From NCBI GenBank assembly GCA_021774015.1, contig JAJFJO010000122.1, positions 1 to 11,622 of the forward strand: DNA of 11,622 bases, written 5' to 3'. A model generated the notes under the pieces. That model ran no database searches and had not been told where the DNA came from. It saw nothing but the letters and a program-made list of their open reading frames with translations. Source of the DNA: Gammaproteobacteria bacterium. Lineage in GTDB: Bacteria > Pseudomonadota > Gammaproteobacteria > Coxiellales > Coxiellaceae. Of the stretch, positions 7,664 through 11,622 are shown in pieces; the first letter of the stretch is position 1, and the number at the start of each line of letters is the position of its first letter. A program made the translations under genes and the position numbers.

Positions 7664-7693
7664 TATTATATCCTCATATTATCGTTAAAAACC
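7599..7693 (-). repeat. Direct repeat copy A: ssb leader and 5' end
   Basis: This stretch covers the ssb leader, ribosome binding site and first roughly 20 codons. It aligns without gaps to the upstream stretch at offset 159. By hand count about two thirds of 7603-7693 is identical to 7762-7852. The best conserved part is around the start: ATGAGGAtAtAATAATG here against ATGAGGAcAcAATAATG upstream. Confidence 0.8.
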
Positions 7694-7776
7694 TGTACAT
7701 TGATTTACATGTTTTTGAACACCTACAACAAGTCCAGTATCATTTAGGACTTGAATGCTTGAAGTTTCTTTCAAGC
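7687..7776 (-). repeat. Cluster of three inverted repeats in the ssb leader
   Basis: Three stem-loops lie in tandem between the ssb relic's ATG and the ssb ribosome binding site. The first is GCTTGAA at 7757-7763 with TTCAAGC at 7770-7776 (7 bp, 6-base loop). The second is CAAGTCC at 7729-7735 with GGACTTG at 7747-7753 (7 bp, 11-base loop). The third is AAAAACCTGT at 7687-7696 with ACATGTTTTT at 7707-7716 (9 of 10 pairs). On the minus strand the last stem ends in five T residues, like a weak AT-rich terminator. A role in ssb or virB expression is inference. Confidence 0.5.
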
Positions 7777-7822
7777 AACCTATCACCTTTAAATGTGCTC
7801 AGGTACTTTTACGTGTGTTCAT
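7741..7822 (-). pseudogene. Truncated ssb 5' fragment with early stop
   Basis: From ATG 7822 the frame reads MNTRKST, a TGA, then AHLKVIGCLKETSSIQ. The intact ssb begins MKIYKGTGAGLEVIGRLKEIPTIR, so about half of the first 23 residues match, including the VIG-LKE core. The stop replaces a Gly codon at position 8. Similarity fades after about codon 24 and the rest of the gene is absent. The ribosome binding site (ATGAGGA) and ATG are well preserved while the coding part has decayed. It is therefore either a plain relic of a tandem duplication or a retained seven-codon leader ORF ahead of ssb. Confidence 0.75.
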
Positions 7823-7852
7823 TATTGTGTCCTCATGTTATTGCTGAAAATC
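7758..7852 (-). repeat. Direct repeat copy B: degenerate copy of ssb leader and 5' end
   Basis: This is the upstream copy of the repeat, filling the space just after the 211-residue gene. Many of its differences from copy A are transitions. It carries the decayed ssb start described as a pseudogene. The copy ends 13 bases short of the upstream gene's stop codon. Confidence 0.8.
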
Positions 7853-7864
7853 CTAAAACTCTCT

Positions 7865-8500
7865 TCACATACCACTCGAAGAACTCTCACAGCTGTGTGA
7901 AGGACTCCATGAAGAAGAGCTCCCTTTATCCATCTGATCACCATGCAAACGTGCATTTTTTTGTCGTAGTCGTGTGTTATCTTGCTCTAATAGTTCTACC
8001 TGAGCCTCCTGCTCACGCATAGTCCTCGTTAAATGCCGCACGGTTGCTTCTAAATCTCTAATACGAGCACGAAACCGAATAGTCAGCTGATGTTCATCAT
8101 CGTGATATTCTTGTGCTTCATCCAAATTAATCTGTCCAGCACCTGCACCAAGTTCTATAGGCGCTTCTGTATCATCATCACTTTCAACTGGGAACGTTGC
8201 TCTTAAAAATTCAATATCTTGGAATTGAGGCTGTCGCATCACCTTTATAAGACCCTCTTTTAGCGTTGAGTGCCCCGTTTGAATACCCCAAAATCCCGTA
8301 GTCATCCGAACAAAATGAAGACGTATCCCCGCCCGAATAATTTCTGGGTCATACAACTCTCCATCAATAATCTTTTGAATGGCAGTAATATCACCGCATC
8401 GTTTAACACTAATATGCCTGGAACCTTGAGCCATTTTCTTATGCTCATAATTAGAAATAGCAGCATGCAGTGCATCTTTGAATTCACTTAATACGCTCAT
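7865..8500 (-). CDS. Unrecognised 211-residue protein with leucine-zipper coiled coil
   Basis: I do not recognise this protein. Residues 1-100 look like a compact helical domain (SEFKDALHAAISNYEHKKMA, then AIQKIIDGELYDPEIIRAGI), followed by an acidic linker (ESDDDTEAPIE). A coiled coil at about 138-186 has Leu at 150, 157, 171, 178 and 185 in seven-residue steps, with Gln at 164. The C-terminus is Ser-rich (GSSSSWSP, ESSSSGM). There is no signal peptide or membrane span, so it is probably a cytoplasmic dimer or oligomer. Its ATG overlaps the stop of the 818-residue gene in ATGA, with AGGAG 9 bases upstream, so the two are likely translationally coupled and may act together. By position it could correspond to one of the lvr accessory genes beside Legionella lvh clusters; I cannot confirm this. 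Confidence 0.85.
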   Translation of the reverse strand: MSVLSEFKDALHAAISNYEHKKMAQGSRHISVKRCGDITAIQKIIDGELYDPEIIRAGIRLHFVRMTTGFWGIQTGHSTLKEGLIKVMRQPQFQDIEFLRATFPVESDDDTEAPIELGAGAGQINLDEAQEYHDDEHQLTIRFRARIRDLEATVRHLTRTMREQEAQVELLEQDNTRLRQKNARLHGDQMDKGSSSSWSPSHSCESSSSGM

Positions 8501-10953
8501 CGCTCTATTCTCCTCACTTTGTCACTACTGAGAGTTTCACCATTTTGATCGTGTCCCACCCCATCAGGCCCATGAATCAATCGAATCAACCACGTCTCAG
8601 GCGACGCAGTAAAAATCCGTGAACTGAGCTTGGGCTCCATTAAATCCAATGTTTGATATGCACATCTTACTTGATTGCCATCTTGTGATTTAATCGCCGC
8701 CGCTGCATTTAAATATGCATCGATTAACGGTTTTAAGGAATATCCTCTTTTACCAGGATGAAACAATCCATCTATGACAGGCGTTATATCTTCAGACTCA
8801 ACTGATTTTTGATTCCGGCCACAGAGCCTCTGAAGCAATTCCAATAAAGGTCGACTTTGATCCTCTGTATACCCTACCTTTTCTTTTAATGTGATTTGAA
8901 GACGCTGACGTAGTTGTAAGAACTGATGATGAACATCAGCCTGTTCACGTTCATTAACAATCATCCTGTGCTGCTCACCACACACTCGCTCAAAAGCTGT
9001 TTCTATTGCCTCGCCTTCATCATTCTGCATTGTCCGCAGCTGCTTCATGCTTAGGCTATATTTTTGTAAAGCTTCATCACCAAAATCATTAAATAGTGAC
9101 TCTACTTTATCAAAAAATACAGAATGAGACTGCAAATTTCCCTCTTGTTTACCCAGAGAACAGTACGTGAATTGAAGATCAAGTAACAATTTTTTAAGAT
9201 CTTGCCGCTCTCGCTCTAATCCAAACGTATGTATAAATAACAAAGCACGCACAATATTATCCCAACCCTCTTTTTCGGGGAATTTTGCCTCTTGAATTAA
9301 TGGCTGCATAGCCCGCATTACTTGCTGAAGAACCAATTGGGTAGCTGCTTGGCAACGCTTTTTAAAACGAACACGTCGATCACTATCTTTAAGTGGAATA
9401 ATATTATTAATATAGCTATATAATATTGCTAAATAACCACTCCCCTGCAAGCGACCCCCATTTTTCCCTATTTCTCTAAGCTTAGTATCAATATCATTTT
9501 CCACACGAAGATCTTCAACTTGCAAATACTCTTCAAGCGAGTGCTTAAAACCCTTAAGGACCTCTTGATCAATAAAATGTGCACCCAACTGTTTAAGATC
9601 ACTATCTACATTGCTTAGCAACTCTTTCATGACTGAGGCATACGCATCCGCTTCATCTTTAATGCATAACGATATTCGAGTTTCAAGATTATTTGCAGCT
9701 TGTTGTAACAATGAAATTTTATGAATGACAATTTTTTCCTGCGATTCTCGAAGGGATTGTTTCCAAGAGTCTAATATGGCATTACGTTGCCGAAAAATAT
9801 ATTGCGATACACCCCGACGTCGCTGCTGATCAACCTCTTTAATCTCTACTGCAAGTTGTTTTGATACCATTTCTAAATACTGAAAATCAGAACACTCACT
9901 AAGTACAGTGGTATTTAATGTAGGCTTTTGTGTTCCCAATGCTTTAAGCTGTAACATCAGTATCACTTTGTTGCTAAAAATATGGGGGATAAAATCACGG
10001 TCAGGGCTGACCGCATTTGCTAACCGGTCCCACCACCGCTTGGGTAATGCATACCGCTCAAGTGCCTTTGGCACAACAAAATATTTACCTTTAACAACAC
10101 ATCGAACAAATCCATGTTCGCTCCGTAGCCATTTAATAGATCCTAAATCCCGCTTTTGTATTTCATCCCCTTCTTTTTCCACATAGCGATGCAATGCTGT
10201 GACATCCAAAATACTAATCTCGGATGGACGATGATTTTCTTCCGATAGACCCCCAGATAGCCCAGCAAGATCATGCAAACGTTTACTCTTGATATACACT
10301 AAATTATAATCAATAAATGCATCAAAACCAGGACACACATGCAGTTTTGCTAACATGGTGTCAACTAAACACTTTTTAATCTGCACAACAGTTTTCTTTA
10401 ACTCATTGAGGTATTGAATAAATCGTTCTCTATCGAAAAATAACAAGCCATCGGGGTGTTTTCTTAAGTCTGACCAAGCAAGATGAATATAATCTTCTAA
10501 TTCAGGAACAATTCGATTAGCCAAATACAACAGTACAGATACAGAACACTGTGCAAATGCCTGTATTTTCTTCCACTCTGTTTGTATGGCTGCAATTTCC
10601 AAACGATTGTTTTCACTTTTAATACCCCCATAAAATTTTGCCCATGTGTCTTTTAAAGATAAGAGGGTTGAAAATTTTTTCACCGAGTTTTGGGAAATTA
10701 ACTTACTTCCTTGATTTAAATATTGTTGTTTAGCATGACGAACTTTGGCAGAATTTAATTCCAAAGCAGCATCCGTCATATCACCAGCATAATCTTGAAG
10801 TGTCTTATCAGCATTCAACCTCACATTAGACGCATTATTAACTTGCAACATGAGCTGCAACACACTCGCTCGATTTTCATAATTAAGCGATACTAATGTG
10901 CAAGACATCTTTGGTGAAAAAGGTTCTAGATTAAAGGATTGTGTTCTACTCAT
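8497..10953 (-). CDS. Unrecognised large helical protein (818 residues)
   Basis: I do not recognise a family. The product is soluble-looking, without signal peptide or membrane spans, and is dominated by charged helices. A Trp/Arg-rich segment (about 274-312, including RWWDRLANAV) may be a small folded unit. Residues about 365-490 are long helices with coiled-coil character (VDQQRRRGVSQYIF, SWKQSLRESQEKIVIHK). The end is polar and unstructured-looking (HGPDGVGHDQNGETLSSDK). No nuclease, helicase, kinase or Walker motif is visible. The start is ATG 10953, with AAGGA six bases upstream; TTG 10974 would add seven residues but lacks such a site. The gene is coupled by ATGA to the 211-residue gene and lies in the same unit as the secretion genes. 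Candidates are a DNA-processing accessory, a scaffold or a secreted substrate; the sequence does not decide. Confidence 0.85.
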   Translation of the reverse strand: MSRTQSFNLEPFSPKMSCTLVSLNYENRASVLQLMLQVNNASNVRLNADKTLQDYAGDMTDAALELNSAKVRHAKQQYLNQGSKLISQNSVKKFSTLLSLKDTWAKFYGGIKSENNRLEIAAIQTEWKKIQAFAQCSVSVLLYLANRIVPELEDYIHLAWSDLRKHPDGLLFFDRERFIQYLNELKKTVVQIKKCLVDTMLAKLHVCPGFDAFIDYNLVYIKSKRLHDLAGLSGGLSEENHRPSEISILDVTALHRYVEKEGDEIQKRDLGSIKWLRSEHGFVRCVVKGKYFVVPKALERYALPKRWWDRLANAVSPDRDFIPHIFSNKVILMLQLKALGTQKPTLNTTVLSECSDFQYLEMVSKQLAVEIKEVDQQRRRGVSQYIFRQRNAILDSWKQSLRESQEKIVIHKISLLQQAANNLETRISLCIKDEADAYASVMKELLSNVDSDLKQLGAHFIDQEVLKGFKHSLEEYLQVEDLRVENDIDTKLREIGKNGGRLQGSGYLAILYSYINNIIPLKDSDRRVRFKKRCQAATQLVLQQVMRAMQPLIQEAKFPEKEGWDNIVRALLFIHTFGLERERQDLKKLLLDLQFTYCSLGKQEGNLQSHSVFFDKVESLFNDFGDEALQKYSLSMKQLRTMQNDEGEAIETAFERVCGEQHRMIVNEREQADVHHQFLQLRQRLQITLKEKVGYTEDQSRPLLELLQRLCGRNQKSVESEDITPVIDGLFHPGKRGYSLKPLIDAYLNAAAAIKSQDGNQVRCAYQTLDLMEPKLSSRIFTASPETWLIRLIHGPDGVGHDQNGETLSSDKVRRIER

Positions 10954-11000
10954 GATTATTCCTTGTCTTTTCAAATAGTCAATTTTCTTAAAATAGGCTT

Positions 11001-11228
11001 TTATTGCAAATTATCTTCATTGGTTGACTCAGAGGACCTGTTCATTATTTGAGCCCACTTCACAGCATCAGCAAGACTCATTTCATCCTTATCGATGTGG
11101 CGTGGCATTCTAAGCGCTTGCGTTAACAAGTAAGTGACTTGTTGATCCAGTGTTCTCATACAATCTTCCGCCTTGCTGATTAACTCACTGTACAGTTCAT
11201 CTGGTACTGTTGCTTGTAAAGTAGTCAT
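11001..11228 (-). CDS. Small ribbon-helix-helix-like DNA-binding protein
   Basis: A 75-residue protein whose first 40 residues fit the ribbon-helix-helix pattern: a short strand (TTLQATVPDE), helix A (LYSELISKAEDC), a turn, and helix B (LDQQVTYLLTQALRMP). FitA/VapB-type antitoxins and plasmid regulators such as relaxosome accessory proteins share this fold, binding operators as dimers. The remainder (about 41-75) is acidic and probably a partner-binding or flexible tail. No toxin-like gene (PIN domain, RelE, MazF) follows, so an operon autoregulator or nicking accessory is more likely than an antitoxin. ATG 11228 has a near-perfect AAGGAGG at 11239-11245. The gene is first after the predicted promoter and stands about 47 bases before the 818-residue gene. 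Confidence 0.75.
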   Translation of the reverse strand: MTTLQATVPDELYSELISKAEDCMRTLDQQVTYLLTQALRMPRHIDKDEMSLADAVKWAQIMNRSSESTNEDNLQ

Positions 11229-11312
11229 TGTTATATTGCCTCCTTATTTTTAAACACATTGGTTACAAAAATTTATTTTAAAAACTTCCTTCTTGCTGGC
11301 ATTTCCAAAGGG

Positions 11313-11341
11313 AGTATACATATAAGAAATAGCTCTGTGCA
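11313..11341 (-). promoter_or_regulatory. Predicted sigma70-type promoter for the operon
   Basis: On the minus strand, TGCACA (11341-11336, four of six consensus bases) is followed after exactly 17 bases by TATACT (11318-11313, five of six). Transcription would start near 11306, leaving a leader of about 78 bases before the ribbon-helix-helix gene. It is the best promoter candidate I found and lies in the largest gene-free gap, so it may drive the whole unit. Confidence 0.55.
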
Positions 11342-11356
11342 TCGTAAAATTTACGA
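11342..11356. promoter_or_regulatory. 15-base palindrome abutting the -35 element, likely operator
   Basis: TCGTAAAATTTACGA is a perfect inverted repeat of seven bases around a central base. It touches the -35 hexamer, and its centre is about 43 bases upstream of the predicted transcription start. That is the position used by activators that contact RNA polymerase from a site overlapping -35, such as LuxR at the lux box. Both neighbouring regulators, the LuxR-type protein and the ribbon-helix-helix protein, are candidates. The palindrome itself is seen; binding is inferred. Confidence 0.5.
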
Positions 11357-11389
11357 CCCCCCCTACTTTTTTTCCACTTACTACATCAT

Positions 11390-11622
11390 TTATATGAATT
11401 TCACAACGGTTCTTTCTATAAGTTTATGTATTAGTTGATTTTTATCTCCTACACTGAACTTTGCTTGTGCATTCTTTTCATGGGTATATAGCGTACTTAA
11501 ACTTACATTTAGAAGTTCTGCTCGTAGCTTTGAATTTTTAATCGCAAATGCCGTTACTGCTGCTAACGTCTCCATGAAACTCAGAGGATTTCTTTTGTCA
11601 AAACATACTCGAAGCCCGGTAC
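11390..11622 (-). CDS. LuxR-type helix-turn-helix regulator, 3' end only
   Basis: The frame stays open from the stop at 11390 to the right edge, so only the C-terminal 77 residues are present; ATG 11575 is internal rather than the start. The segment fits a LuxR/GerE DNA-binding domain: PLSFMETLAAVTAFAIKNSK, then LRAELLNVSLSTLYTHEKNA (matching the IA..L.iS..TV..H..n core) and AKFSVGDKNQLIHKLIER (matching Kl.v.nR..li). The catalytic or sensor domain lies outside, so the signal it responds to is unknown. It is divergent from the consensus, with Leu-Tyr in place of the usual Thr-Val in the recognition helix. It lies upstream of the operator-like palindrome and in the same direction as the secretion operon, which makes it a candidate regulator. 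Confidence 0.72.
   Translation of the reverse strand, partial: TGLRVCFDKRNPLSFMETLAAVTAFAIKNSKLRAELLNVSLSTLYTHEKNAQAKFSVGDKNQLIHKLIERTVVKFI

Noticed and set aside
7759..8022. 87-codon plus-strand ORF crossing the ssb relic and the end of the 211-residue gene.
   Set aside because: It is antisense to the real gene and the repeat, with no recognisable domain.
10957..10984. TTGACT, 16 bases, AATAAT on the minus strand just before the 818-residue gene, resembling a strong promoter.
   Set aside because: Transcription would start at or inside the first codons, and the -10 overlaps the gene's own ribosome binding site, so it would not yield a usable message for that gene. It is probably chance in AT-rich sequence.
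11001..11228. Toxin-antitoxin module based on the antitoxin-like fold.
   Set aside because: No toxin-like gene lies on either side; the next gene is the 818-residue protein, far larger than any usual toxin partner.
1..11622. CRISPR array, tRNA, integrase, attachment site or insertion sequence.
   Set aside because: I saw no regularly spaced repeats, tRNA-like fold, recombinase motif or terminal inverted repeats in the window.

Overview
The window looks like part of a VirB/VirD4-type (type IVA) secretion or conjugation locus from a moderately AT-rich proteobacterium. Gene content and protein style recall the Legionella lvh-like clusters and related mobile elements of intracellular gammaproteobacteria. 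That taxonomic reading is inference; no 16S, tRNA or integrase is present to anchor it. All genes lie on the minus strand, so transcription runs from the right edge to the left edge.

Regulatory end (about 11622 down to 11001): the 3' end of a LuxR-type DNA-binding protein enters from the right. It is followed by a 160-base gap with a good sigma70-like promoter, and a 15-base palindrome abuts the -35 element. Next comes a small ribbon-helix-helix-like protein with a strong ribosome binding site.

Unrecognised block (10953 down to 7865): an 818-residue helical protein without membrane segments or signal peptide is coupled by an ATGA overlap to a 211-residue protein with a leucine-zipper coiled coil and a Ser-rich tail. 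I recognise neither. Their place between the regulators and the secretion genes suggests element-specific accessory functions.

ssb block (7864 down to 7262): a short single-stranded DNA-binding protein gene is preceded by a decayed copy of its own leader and 5' end. That copy keeps a ribosome binding site and ATG but meets a stop at codon 8. Three inverted repeats sit between the two copies.

Secretion machine (7239 down to 1): virB2 (pilin), virB3, virB4 (ATPase), virB5 (pilus tip), a 51-residue lipoprotein with a VirB7-like PVN motif, a second lipoprotein of unknown family, virB6, virB8 and virB9 (cut by the left edge). Genes overlap or are separated by tens of bases at most, so one long operon is likely. 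VirB10, VirB11 and VirD4 would be expected just outside the left edge. No VirB1 transglycosylase, relaxase or CsrA-like gene is visible. Several starts differ from the longest open frame (virB2 GTG 7239, virB3 ATG 6929, virB4 ATG 6652, virB9 ATG 798), chosen on ribosome binding sites and overlap.
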